A stretch of 64,000 nucleotides of DNA, from the NCBI GenBank assembly GCA_026421185.1, contig JAPKCH010000005.1, forward strand, positions 1-64,000. The letters are read 5' to 3'. The notes beneath the pieces were generated by a model. The model did no database searches, was not told the origin of the DNA, and saw only the letters and a program-made list of their open reading frames with translations. Every line of letters begins with the position of its first letter. The first letter of the stretch is position 1. The DNA is from Dehalococcoidia bacterium. GTDB taxonomy: Bacteria > Chloroflexota > Dehalococcoidia > Lucifugimonadales > Lucifugimonadaceae. Below are positions 1 to 8,186 of this stretch, in pieces. A program made the position numbers and the translations under genes.

Positions 1-36
1 GCGACCATCGATCTTGAAGGTTGTTCCATCGGCCAT
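1..36 (-). CDS. NuoG-like subunit, N-terminus only (partial)
   Basis: Only the first 12 codons are inside the window, reading MADGTTFKIDGR, the start of a plant-type [2Fe-2S] ferredoxin domain as found at the N-terminus of NuoG and of NAD-dependent formate dehydrogenase or bidirectional hydrogenase diaphorase subunits. The ATG is preceded by GGAGA at a good distance. The gene follows nuoE and nuoF on the same strand, 45 bases after the nuoF stop, which is the usual E-F-G order. Whether it is complex I NuoG or a formate dehydrogenase alpha subunit cannot be decided from 12 residues. Confidence 0.6.
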   Translation of the reverse strand, partial: MADGTTFKIDGR

Positions 37-81
37 GCAGAAATCTCCGAACGTTGGGTTTAGCTGAAACCCCGAAATTGG

Positions 82-1803
82 TTATGGGCGTGTACGGGTA
101 GGAAGAATCATCGTGCCATCGCCGAAAACACCACCTGGTGCAATTTCTCCAGCTAAGCAAGATTTGATCTCATCTCCGAAGTATTTCAGAGCTGAGGCGA
201 TAGGGTTGAATCCAAGCTGGCCGTGTCCACAAAGTGATCCAGCTTTCATACTGGTTCCGACCCTTTCGAGCAGAGCAAGGTCAGCTGTCTTCGCTTTGTT
301 CTGGCACATACGGTCCAGAATTTCCAGCATATGAGTGTTACCAAGTCTACAAGGGAAACATTTTCCGCATGATTCGAATTGGTTGAATGCAATTAGTGTG
401 CGAAGAAGGTCAACTACGTTCACTGTTTCGTTACCGACGATAATTCCCCCAGACCCGATTGATGCACCAGCCGCCGACATCGCATCGAAGTCGATCATCG
501 TGTCAAATGCTTCTTCACCTAGTAGGCCGTTAAGTGGTCCACCGGCTTGAAGAACTTTAATTCGTTCGCCTACTGATACACCACCACCGATATTTTCAAG
601 AACTTCTCGTATGGTCATCCCCATTGGAACTTCATACATGCCTGGGTAAGTGATGTGCCCTGAGAGGCAGACGATTGCCGTGCCGGAAGTAGTTTCTGTT
701 CCAATGCTCTTGAACCAGTCAGAGCCATTGCGAACGATTTCGGGAACGTAAGCAAGAGTCTTTACGTTATTGATATTGGTTGGCTTCTGCCACAGTCCTG
801 CGGCTGCCGGGAATGGAGGTTTGAACCGAGGTGTAGAACGCTTACCTTCGATCGCTTCCATCAGTGCGGTTTCTTCTCCCGCTACGTAGGAATCACCAGT
901 AAGAGAAACTTCCATTTCGAATGAAAAGTTTGAACCAAGAATGTTCTTACCGAGCAAACCTGATTCATATGCGGCAGCGATTGCCTTACGAGCCGATTCG
1001 ATAGGTAGCTCATGTCCGGTACGAATAAAAATATAGCCGTGCGTTGAACGCGTGGCGTAACCGTTGATAATTAGACCTTCAACCAATGTGTGAGGGTCGT
1101 TTTCGATAATACCCTTGTCATTGAACGCCCCAGGGTCGCCTTCTTCACAGTTACAGAGAACGTATTTCACAGGAGCTTTTGATGGAGCTAAGAAGCTCCA
1201 CTTCACACCTGCTGGAAATGCAGCGCCACCACGTCCTCGAAGACCTGCTGCTTTCACTTCATTGACGATTTCTTCAGGAGTCAACTCTGTAAGGGCACGG
1301 TTTAGAGCGGTGTAACCACCGTTTGCTACGTATTGAAGAAGATCGTGCGGGTCTGTATCGCCGAAGTTACGTGTTGCAATTCGCTGCTGAAGAGCCACCA
1401 TTGGCAGGCTTCCAAGCTCAGGAAGACTTCCTACTCCAGTTCCATCACCACCAGAGTAAGCAAACGCTCGTTCGGTTAACGGTTCGCCGTTCTTCACATG
1501 CTGCTCGACGATAGTCTTCGCTTCTTCTGGATCCACGTTTCCGTAGAACACTCGAGCACCATTCGGCATCAAAATGTCAACTTGAGGTTCGAGGTACATC
1601 AAACCCATTGCACTAACCATCGAGACATTAGCGTCCACGCCGGTAGACTCAACTGAATTCTTGAATGCCTCAAGAACTGGGCCCGCTCCTGCTGCTTGTC
1701 CAGAAGTACCACCACCAACTCGAATCCAAGCGCTTTCACCTGAAGTCAACTCTTCCCAACGTTTTTTTGCGCGGGCTTGGAGTTCTTCGAACTGAGTAGG
1801 CAT
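82..1803 (-). CDS. nuoF: NADH:quinone oxidoreductase NuoF-type subunit (NADH/FMN-binding)
   Basis: A 573-residue NuoF-family protein that would oxidise NADH through FMN and pass electrons to Fe-S clusters. Residues about 1-120 form an extra N-terminal domain resembling the thioredoxin-fold ferredoxin domain, without its cysteines, as in long NuoF/HndC/formate dehydrogenase beta forms. The FMN/NADH site shows as GRGGAAFPAG. The C-terminal [4Fe-4S] ligands are C479, C482, C485 and C525 (CGKCFPC, then LCGHG). It starts at ATG 1803, 44 bases after nuoE, and is followed by a NuoG-like start, so the three are probably one operon. The N-terminal extension leaves open a soluble diaphorase (formate dehydrogenase or hydrogenase) instead of complex I; no membrane subunit is visible here. 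Confidence 0.9.
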   Translation of the reverse strand: MPTQFEELQARAKKRWEELTSGESAWIRVGGGTSGQAAGAGPVLEAFKNSVESTGVDANVSMVSAMGLMYLEPQVDILMPNGARVFYGNVDPEEAKTIVEQHVKNGEPLTERAFAYSGGDGTGVGSLPELGSLPMVALQQRIATRNFGDTDPHDLLQYVANGGYTALNRALTELTPEEIVNEVKAAGLRGRGGAAFPAGVKWSFLAPSKAPVKYVLCNCEEGDPGAFNDKGIIENDPHTLVEGLIINGYATRSTHGYIFIRTGHELPIESARKAIAAAYESGLLGKNILGSNFSFEMEVSLTGDSYVAGEETALMEAIEGKRSTPRFKPPFPAAAGLWQKPTNINNVKTLAYVPEIVRNGSDWFKSIGTETTSGTAIVCLSGHITYPGMYEVPMGMTIREVLENIGGGVSVGERIKVLQAGGPLNGLLGEEAFDTMIDFDAMSAAGASIGSGGIIVGNETVNVVDLLRTLIAFNQFESCGKCFPCRLGNTHMLEILDRMCQNKAKTADLALLERVGTSMKAGSLCGHGQLGFNPIASALKYFGDEIKSCLAGEIAPGGVFGDGTMILPTRTRP

Positions 1804-1847
1804 CGGTTAATTGGTCCTCTGGTGTTCCTGATCGACTAGCAAAAGTG

Positions 1848-2369
1848 CTAGTTGCTCTGGCCTCGAAGTTCACGAGCGATTTTCGCTGCTGACTCCGGTG
1901 TCTGTTTGCCGATTAAATGATGGTTGATTGCGATAACAGGACCTTGAGCACAAGCACCGAGACAGGTGTTGTACTTCAAAGTGACTTTACGATCAGGGCT
2001 TTCGCCTTCCTCTTTAATTTCGAGGGCGGTATGCACTGAATCGAGAATCTGTTGCGCTCCGACCAAATGACACGAAGGGCCCCAACATACGTCCAGTGTC
2101 TTATCACCAGGAGCTGTGAACCTGAAGTTCGTGTAAAAAGATGCAACGCTCCACACTTCATTAATTGTCGAACTGCAGAAAGTGGCCGTCTCTTTAATTG
2201 CCTCATCTGGAAGGTAATGAATAGAGTCTTGCACCGCTATTAAAGATGAAAGTACGGTGACAGTTGGCTGTGCCTGTGCATTCAGGACTTGCCGGATCTG
2301 TTCACGTAATTTCAAGCTCTGCTCTGTGTCAGCAGTAGTCAACTTAACCTCAACCAAAATATCGGGCAT
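1848..2369 (-). CDS. nuoE: NADH:quinone oxidoreductase NuoE-type [2Fe-2S] subunit
   Basis: A 173-residue thioredoxin-like ferredoxin of the NuoE/24-kDa family. The four cluster ligands are seen as C95-x4-C100 and C136-x3-C140 (CWGPSC, CLGAC). The helical N-terminal half is normal for NuoE. It accepts electrons from the FMN subunit encoded directly downstream. The ATG start is at 2369 and the stop is TAG. Upstream, 77 bases away, lies an RraA-like gene on the same strand, which is probably functionally unrelated. Confidence 0.9.
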   Translation of the reverse strand: MPDILVEVKLTTADTEQSLKLREQIRQVLNAQAQPTVTVLSSLIAVQDSIHYLPDEAIKETATFCSSTINEVWSVASFYTNFRFTAPGDKTLDVCWGPSCHLVGAQQILDSVHTALEIKEEGESPDRKVTLKYNTCLGACAQGPVIAINHHLIGKQTPESAAKIARELRGQSN

Positions 2370-2446
2370 TCAACTTCGAGAATCAGTTCACAATCCTAGC
2401 AGAGCCCAATAGGGCATTCAACGAAAAAGATGTGAATATTGACGAC

Positions 2447-3097
2447 TCAGAAAAGTCGGTACTTTTTGTAAGCCTCTTGCGGGTCCATCCCGTTCAGAAT
2501 CATTGTCCGTAGTTCGCTTTCTGTCGACATGATTTCTTCAGTTTTATCTAGGACTTGCTCGATTATTGACTGGGGAATAACTAATACTCCGTCAATGTCC
2601 GCCAAAATCCAGTCACCAGTGGTTATCTTAACCTCTCCAATGACGATCGGTTCGCCCATCGATTCAACGGACCATTTACCGACAACGTCTTTCGGTGTGA
2701 AGTAACGGAAGAAAACAGGCCAGCCCAGTTTCTTAATGAAATCGGAATCTCGATTACCGCCATCGACAACGTAACCAAGAACGCCGCGGTGGTTCAATGT
2801 TTCAGCCGAAAGTTCACCCATGTGAGCGATGGTCGAATCGTTCGGCTGGCAAACAAGCACAGACCCACCTGGTGCTTTGCTAAGCAATCCAGTCCAACTC
2901 ATCAGCGATTCATCGTTAGAAATCGTTTCGTCAATCCGACCACTACAAGTCCAAATTGGACCTGCCAAGGTCAGGTTCTCGTCCAGTGGTCGTATGTCGT
3001 GCGGCAACGTACAGTTTGGATATCCCATCTCACGCATTACATCGTAAACGGCACCTGTGTAACAGTCAGACAAACGGTCAATTATGTTCTTCGACAA
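2447..3097 (-). CDS. RraA-like / HMG-CHA aldolase family protein
   Basis: A 216-residue protein of the RraA fold, the family that includes 4-hydroxy-4-methyl-2-oxoglutarate aldolase and oxaloacetate decarboxylases and was once mis-annotated as menaquinone methyltransferase. The metal and substrate signature appears as GEL followed about 20 residues later by DGGNRD. It probably cleaves or decarboxylates a 2-keto acid with a divalent metal. The start is TTG at 3097 and the stop is TGA, one of few TGA stops here. It is divergent (83-base gap) from the enolase-superfamily gene at 3181, so the two may share a control region and act in sequence: dehydration of an acid sugar, then retro-aldol cleavage. 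That link is inference. Confidence 0.8.
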   Translation of the reverse strand: MSKNIIDRLSDCYTGAVYDVMREMGYPNCTLPHDIRPLDENLTLAGPIWTCSGRIDETISNDESLMSWTGLLSKAPGGSVLVCQPNDSTIAHMGELSAETLNHRGVLGYVVDGGNRDSDFIKKLGWPVFFRYFTPKDVVGKWSVESMGEPIVIGEVKITTGDWILADIDGVLVIPQSIIEQVLDKTEEIMSTESELRTMILNGMDPQEAYKKYRLF

Positions 3098-3180
3098 ACT
3101 AGTTCTTTCTCAAAATTCGAATATACACAATAGAGTACGATGGTTTGCTTATATTAGTAACTATGTAACGGAGTCAGAGC

Positions 3181-4464
3181 GTGAAAATCACCTCAATTGA
3201 AACAATCCGAATCGAAGAATTTCCGGCAATCGTCTGGGTTCAAGTAAAAACAGATTCGGGTCATATCGGACTGGGTGAAACGTTCTTCGGCCCTCGAGCT
3301 GTTACAGGGTGCGTCCATGAGATGTTCGCACCAATGCTTATAGGCAAGGACCCTCTCGCTATCGAACGACATTGGCGAGACATGTTCGATATGGCGAATG
3401 CATTCGGATACGCAGGAGCCGAAGCACGCGCAATATCAGCCATAGATATCGCTTTATGGGATATCGCCGGGCAAGTCGCTGGGCAGCCTATATACAACAT
3501 GCTTGGGGGCGCATGCCGAGACAAAATTCGAACGTACAACACGACTGGCCAATACGGCGACAATAAAGATATGGAGATGGCGATCGTGGACGCTGGCACG
3601 CTTGCAAAGAGCCTGCTCGACGACGGCATCACAGCGATGAAGTGGGCGTTCACCGATCAGTTCGCTGATATCAACCGCGGTACCCACATTTCAAATGAAG
3701 ACATGAAGCTGCTGTTAAAGCCGGTCGAGGACATCAGAGCCGCTGTTGGTGATCAGATCGAAGTAGCCAATGATGGGCACGGACGCTGGAACCTAAACTC
3801 GGCTATCAAGATCGGTAAGGCAATGGATCATCTCGACATGATGTGGCAGGAAGAACTCATTCAACCGACCAACGTCGAAAGCCACTTGCGACTCGCTGAC
3901 GAAATCGAAGCTCCTATTTGCGTTTCTGAGCGACTAATTAGCAAATATCAATTTAGGGAATACCTCAAGGCAGGAGCGGCCGAAGTCGTTATGCCCGACT
4001 TGATTTGGACGGGAGGTATTACAGAAACCAAAAAAATTTGCACAATGGCCGAGGCTGAACAGCGCCCTGTAGCTCCCCACGATATGACGGGTCCAGTAAA
4101 CGTATTTGCTTGCGCACATATCTCAATGAACGCACCGAATGTGTTCCTTATGGAAAGTTGCCGTGCGTTCTACGGTAAGGGCGGCTGGTACGAGAAGGTT
4201 CTCGAAACAAACATCAAAGTGGTCGATGGCTACATGCTCGCTCCAGAAGGTCCCGGTCTAGGTACTCGGCTTCGAAAGGATTTGTTTGACAGATCAGACA
4301 TCACTATCGAAGTCACCGACGAACCCGGACAACACTTCCATTGGGGTGGTCATGAGTCGCCAGTATTCGAGGTTGTTGGTAATCGGGGTGAACGCCGGGT
4401 ACAGTATCGAGAGTCATGGACGGGAAATGATCCAGATATGATCTCGGATGTACGCGATCGATAG
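3181..4464 (+). CDS. Enolase-superfamily (mandelate racemase/muconate lactonizing) enzyme
   Basis: A 427-residue member of the mandelate racemase-type enolase superfamily, likely an acid-sugar dehydratase. The N-terminal capping domain (about 1-120) ends with the usual IALWDIAG helix. Predicted metal ligands are D198, E224 and E250, with H200 in the DGHG motif and H300 in APHD as acid/base residues. K154 sits in MKWAF, so the KxK motif of racemases is not complete, as in galactonate or mannonate dehydratase-like groups. The GTG start has CGGAG seven bases upstream. The C-terminal tail of about 60 residues after the barrel is longer than in the other copies of this window. The substrate cannot be told from sequence. 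It is divergent from an RraA-like gene. Confidence 0.85.
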   Translation: MKITSIETIRIEEFPAIVWVQVKTDSGHIGLGETFFGPRAVTGCVHEMFAPMLIGKDPLAIERHWRDMFDMANAFGYAGAEARAISAIDIALWDIAGQVAGQPIYNMLGGACRDKIRTYNTTGQYGDNKDMEMAIVDAGTLAKSLLDDGITAMKWAFTDQFADINRGTHISNEDMKLLLKPVEDIRAAVGDQIEVANDGHGRWNLNSAIKIGKAMDHLDMMWQEELIQPTNVESHLRLADEIEAPICVSERLISKYQFREYLKAGAAEVVMPDLIWTGGITETKKICTMAEAEQRPVAPHDMTGPVNVFACAHISMNAPNVFLMESCRAFYGKGGWYEKVLETNIKVVDGYMLAPEGPGLGTRLRKDLFDRSDITIEVTDEPGQHFHWGGHESPVFEVVGNRGERRVQYRESWTGNDPDMISDVRDR

Positions 4465-4504
4465 TTAATGCCGATCAGTTCGCCCAATATCCGCACAGAT
4501 TCAC

Positions 4505-4878
4505 ATGAAGCGTTCGCAATTTAAAAAGAACCCCTGCTTTGTACTCGACGCTTGGCTTAATGGCGAAACACACAGGTATGACTCAGTTATAAGCAACCGC
4601 GACGAGCGAGCATTGTTGGAATTTTTACAGCTCATAACGGGTAGATTAAAGGGATCACACTAGAGATCGAAGAAGGCAATCGGATTATTCAGACATGGAG
4701 CATGACAGAGTTCGAGGGTAATGACCTGGATTCTCTTAAAGAGGTCATTCTTGAGCAAGTCGAAACCAGTACAAAGCCAACTCTTCGCCATTGGAAAATT
4801 TCCGACGATCAAGCATACGGCTATGAGTAGGGCTGGAAAAATTTCTAATTCACGCCAATAATCGACTATTTCAGTAAT
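4505..4878 (+). pseudogene. Decayed AHSA1/SRPBCC-domain gene
   Basis: The stretch reads as a broken activator-of-Hsp90-like (AHSA1, SRPBCC fold) protein. A first frame from ATG 4505 gives 52 residues with VLDAWLNGETH and ends ITGR before a stop at 4661. A second frame from about 4645 continues IKGITLEIEEGNRIIQTW and LRHWKISDDQAYGYE, the typical beta-strands of this family. An in-frame TAG at 4828 sits just before GWKNF, and a TAA at 4846 just before FTPI, where intact homologues read GYxxGWxxY. At least one frameshift and two stops therefore break it. The stops are TAG and TAA, so selenocysteine does not explain them. The first 20 to 40 residues match the family only loosely. Confidence 0.6.
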
Positions 4879-4899
4879 GGGGCGAACGTATAAAACGCT

Positions 4900-5691
4900 C
4901 TATGTGTTTGGCGATCCAGCTTTAGCTGCAACTTCCAGATCTATAGATCGATCACGAGGCTGAGTCGGCGACATAACGATCTCTTCTATTACTGTTCGCC
5001 CAGGCAAAGTCGCACACAGCAAAATGGCTGCAGCAACGTCTTCCGGCATCATCATTGTTGCACGGGCGTCGGCATCTGGGTTGTGAGGTCGCTTATTGAG
5101 AATAGGTGTATCAACCTCAGCCGGCAAAATCGTTGAAGCCCGAATTCCTTTAGCATTTAGCTCAGCATTGATGCCGCGCATCATGTTGTACGAAGCCGAC
5201 TTTGCAGCGCTGTAAGCCGCTCCACCCAGCAAGCCAGGGTGGATTGCTGCGTAAGAGGATGTGGTTACTACAGTTCCGCCACCGTTTTCAATCATCGAAC
5301 CGACAACCGACTGAGTGAGTCGGTAAACGCCTTCGACGTTCACTTTGAATACGCTCGCCCATTCTTCCGGACCCACGTACTGAATCGATCGAACATGCGA
5401 ACTATGACCTGCGTTGTTGACAAGGACGTCAACTTGTCCGAATTCAGCAAGTGTCCAGGCACCAAGTGCAGCCGCTGCGTCGCCGTCTTCCATATCCACG
5501 GATCTTGCTACGGCACTGCCGCCCTTTGACTCGATTAGTTCGACGACTTCTTTTAATGGTTCAATTCGACGACCTGTCAGGACAAGTTTGGCTCCTTCAT
5601 CAGCAAACATTAATGCCGCTTCCCTACCAATGCCCGTGCCAGCCCCAGTGATAATCGCTATTTGTCCGTCGAGTTTTCCCATATTCAGCAA
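4900..5691 (-). CDS. Short-chain dehydrogenase/reductase
   Basis: A 263-residue classical SDR that would oxidise or reduce an alcohol or ketone with NAD(P). The Rossmann glycine motif is TGAGTGIG (residues 15-22), NNAGH follows, and the active site shows a Ser followed by YSAAK. The start is probably TTG at 5691, with AGGA six bases upstream; an ATG three codons in is the alternative. It is the last gene of the leftward train that begins at 15324, only 33 bases after the FAD oxidoreductase, but a role in the glycan-type cluster is not shown. The substrate is unknown. Confidence 0.85.
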   Translation of the reverse strand: MLNMGKLDGQIAIITGAGTGIGREAALMFADEGAKLVLTGRRIEPLKEVVELIESKGGSAVARSVDMEDGDAAAALGAWTLAEFGQVDVLVNNAGHSSHVRSIQYVGPEEWASVFKVNVEGVYRLTQSVVGSMIENGGGTVVTTSSYAAIHPGLLGGAAYSAAKSASYNMMRGINAELNAKGIRASTILPAEVDTPILNKRPHNPDADARATMMMPEDVAAAILLCATLPGRTVIEEIVMSPTQPRDRSIDLEVAAKAGSPNT

Positions 5692-5724
5692 TTCCAGTCC
5701 TGATTCGTAGTCTGCAAAGGAAGT

Positions 5725-7062
5725 TTACTTCCAGTTCTGCCAATTATCTTTTTCATCATACAAAATCGTTGCCGCTAGTTCACGCCCCATTTTGAATGAA
5801 TAGTTTGTGCCGCGGTCTTCAGGGTATATCTGAGTTGTATTTGCTAAGTACAACTTCTTCAGGGGAGTCCGGTGATTCGCTATTACTTTGGAGTAATTAG
5901 TTCCAATTATTGGCTGTGCAGCGCTAAGTGCGTTGTAGTGAACTTTCGTGATCCATGAACGATCAAATTCAGTATTAAATTTCGAGAGATGCGGTAGATA
6001 GAGTTCCAACAGATCATCCTTCGACATTTTGTACAAAGGATCTGTACGATCTAGGTAATTGGTTAGGTAGAGGATATTTTTTCCTGAATACCATTCCTTG
6101 GGAAGCATGTTCGTGTGCTCTATCAGTCCCAAGAACGGAACATCAGGATCCGCAATGTTCATCCAGTAGAAATCAGTTAGCGGGCGATCAAGTTCGAGAA
6201 CAACCACAACCGCTGCAAGATAGTGAACATCTGTCAGGCGTTTTTTGTAGTCGTCGGGTAGATCCACAAGATCAGGAAATGAGAATGAAGGTACGGTCGA
6301 CAAGATGGTGTCGAATTCTTCTCGAATATGCTGACCATCAGCCCCACGTGCGAGTAACGCTTTTGGTACGCCGTCGACTACTTCAATTTTTACTACCGGT
6401 GTAGAAATGTGAATCTCACCGTCACGTGATTCGATCACTTTCTTGAGCTTGCTGAATATGGTGTCGAAGCTTCCATCCGGGTACCCAAGCATCTCACGAC
6501 CACGTATACCCTGCCTGGACGCAAATCGTGTCTGGATTTTAGACCAAAACCAAGGCATGCCTATTTGATCGTAGAAGTCACCGAATTTGCCCTTTAAAAG
6601 CGGAGCCCACACTTTTTCGTACGCCTTGCCACCCAGTCGTTCGCGTAACCAGTAATCAGCTGTCTGGTCTTCAAGCCCTCGCCAGTCCTTGATTCGTCCT
6701 ACTTTTAGTGCGAACAAACCTAGTTTGATTCGATCTAAGAACGGAATCGCTCCGAATCGTAGTAAATCTAGCGCAGTGGTGGTCTTATAGACTTTCCCTG
6801 ATGTGTAGGTGCCGACGCGAGACGGATACCACTTCATCGCTTCTTCAACGCCGAGATCAGCCATTAGATCTAGAATCGCTTTGTCATTCGTGAACAGGTG
6901 GTGATACCCACGTTCTAATGGGCTTCCACCAACAGGGATCGTTGAGGCTTGCCCGCCAATAAACGGTGCTGATTCGTAGACCACAACTTTATGGCCTTTC
7001 GCAGATAGATCGAAAGCTGCTGCGAGTCCAGCCGCACCTGCTCCGATAATCCCGATTTTCAT
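5725..7062 (-). CDS. FAD-dependent oxidoreductase (amine oxidase / UDP-galactopyranose mutase-like)
   Basis: A 445-residue flavoprotein with an N-terminal dinucleotide-binding motif GAGAAGLAAA followed by an acidic end of strand 2 (VVVYESA) and a GGQA loop, the pattern of flavin amine oxidases, protoporphyrinogen oxidases and UDP-galactopyranose mutase relatives. A C-terminal FAD-contacting segment is seen around YPEDRGTNYS. Its ATG overlaps the stop of the flippase-like gene (ATGA, 7059-7062), so the two are translationally coupled. With two glycosyl-transfer-type membrane proteins upstream, a role in modifying a lipid-linked sugar is reasonable, but it is inference. Confidence 0.8.
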   Translation of the reverse strand: MKIGIIGAGAAGLAAAFDLSAKGHKVVVYESAPFIGGQASTIPVGGSPLERGYHHLFTNDKAILDLMADLGVEEAMKWYPSRVGTYTSGKVYKTTTALDLLRFGAIPFLDRIKLGLFALKVGRIKDWRGLEDQTADYWLRERLGGKAYEKVWAPLLKGKFGDFYDQIGMPWFWSKIQTRFASRQGIRGREMLGYPDGSFDTIFSKLKKVIESRDGEIHISTPVVKIEVVDGVPKALLARGADGQHIREEFDTILSTVPSFSFPDLVDLPDDYKKRLTDVHYLAAVVVVLELDRPLTDFYWMNIADPDVPFLGLIEHTNMLPKEWYSGKNILYLTNYLDRTDPLYKMSKDDLLELYLPHLSKFNTEFDRSWITKVHYNALSAAQPIIGTNYSKVIANHRTPLKKLYLANTTQIYPEDRGTNYSFKMGRELAATILYDEKDNWQNWK

Positions 7063-8144
7063 TTCGGTGAACTCTTTCCTGCGATCGGCTGATCTGACTC
7101 TTTAGCACCCTTCATCAGTCCAGACAGTGAATTACCGTCCATCACCAATATAACGACACCAACAATAGTCGGCGGTAGCCACAGTGTTACGTGAACGGTT
7201 AGTGCATAAGCTGCGGCAACTTCTTGCCCTACACCGAGTGCGACTAGCGCTGCCGCTCCAAAGAAATCGAATGGTCCCCAACTACCAGCTGTCGAAGGCA
7301 GAACTCCTGCAAGGTTTGCAGCTGAAGTAAATACCAGTATCGCTGCGATGAACTCAATATGGCTGTCGAAAACAGGACGAAGGTCAAAACCTATTGCAAT
7401 GAGGTAGTACATCACAGCCTCAGATGCCCATACAGGTATTGACCATGCAAAAACCTTAGCGAGGTCTAACGGCGAACTAACCACGGTAAGACCTTCTAGC
7501 AATCGTTCAGCGATGCTAAGTAGCCGTTTACGTAGGCCTGTTCCGAACATGAACATCATTCTGTCAATCCAGTTGAGAACGGTATCTGAGCTGGCAAGCA
7601 AAATGAGTAATATGACGGTCAAAACTCCAACGAACGGGAGTAGAGCCACGAGTGCCAAAACCGCAGCTCCACCAGGTATATCCGAGGATATGTCGCCAAC
7701 GGCACGTTCCATTCCAACTGTACCCAGAAGACCAGCGGCTGCTAAGAAGAACAGCAGGGCTAGGACGTCGGTCGCACGTTCCACGGCTACCGTGCCGAAG
7801 GCTGCAGGTGCGGAACACTTCTCACGCAAGCTCAAGTAATACGATCGAACAACTTCACCTATACGTACCGGGATCAGGTTGTTCGCCATGTAGCCGACGA
7901 CCACAACGGAGTAGATGCTTTTTTGCGGAGTGCCTATTAACGGGCGCAGCAGAAATTTCCACCGTTCAGATCTGAACCAGACAGCGATGAAGTAAAAAAC
8001 TAGGGATGGAGCAATGTAGGCGTAATTGGCGTCTACAAGTACTTCGCCAATGGTTTCGAAATCGACAAATAGCGTTACAAACACAGCAAGAAATGCTGCA
8101 CTACCTAACGCACCTATCCAGAAGGTCTTATTTCGAAAAAACAT
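7059..8144 (-). CDS. Flippase-like integral membrane protein (AglD / LPG synthase TM-domain family)
   Basis: A 361-residue protein with about eight hydrophobic segments and the family pattern RSERWKFLLRP and NNLIPVRIGEVVRSYYL in its first third, as in UPF0104/lysylphosphatidylglycerol synthase transmembrane regions and archaeal AglD. Such proteins are linked to handling of polyprenyl-phosphate sugars. It carries no soluble catalytic domain. Its TGA stop overlaps the ATG of the FAD oxidoreductase. It follows the Agl23-like gene by 42 bases, so the four genes 5725-12950 form a compact membrane glycosylation-type cluster. The exact activity is not known for this clade. Confidence 0.8.
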   Translation of the reverse strand: MFFRNKTFWIGALGSAAFLAVFVTLFVDFETIGEVLVDANYAYIAPSLVFYFIAVWFRSERWKFLLRPLIGTPQKSIYSVVVVGYMANNLIPVRIGEVVRSYYLSLREKCSAPAAFGTVAVERATDVLALLFFLAAAGLLGTVGMERAVGDISSDIPGGAAVLALVALLPFVGVLTVILLILLASSDTVLNWIDRMMFMFGTGLRKRLLSIAERLLEGLTVVSSPLDLAKVFAWSIPVWASEAVMYYLIAIGFDLRPVFDSHIEFIAAILVFTSAANLAGVLPSTAGSWGPFDFFGAAALVALGVGQEVAAAYALTVHVTLWLPPTIVGVVILVMDGNSLSGLMKGAKESDQPIAGKSSPK

Positions 8145-8186
8145 ATGCGATTCTAATACGTTTGAGCTCTCAGTAAGCAGCTCAGA

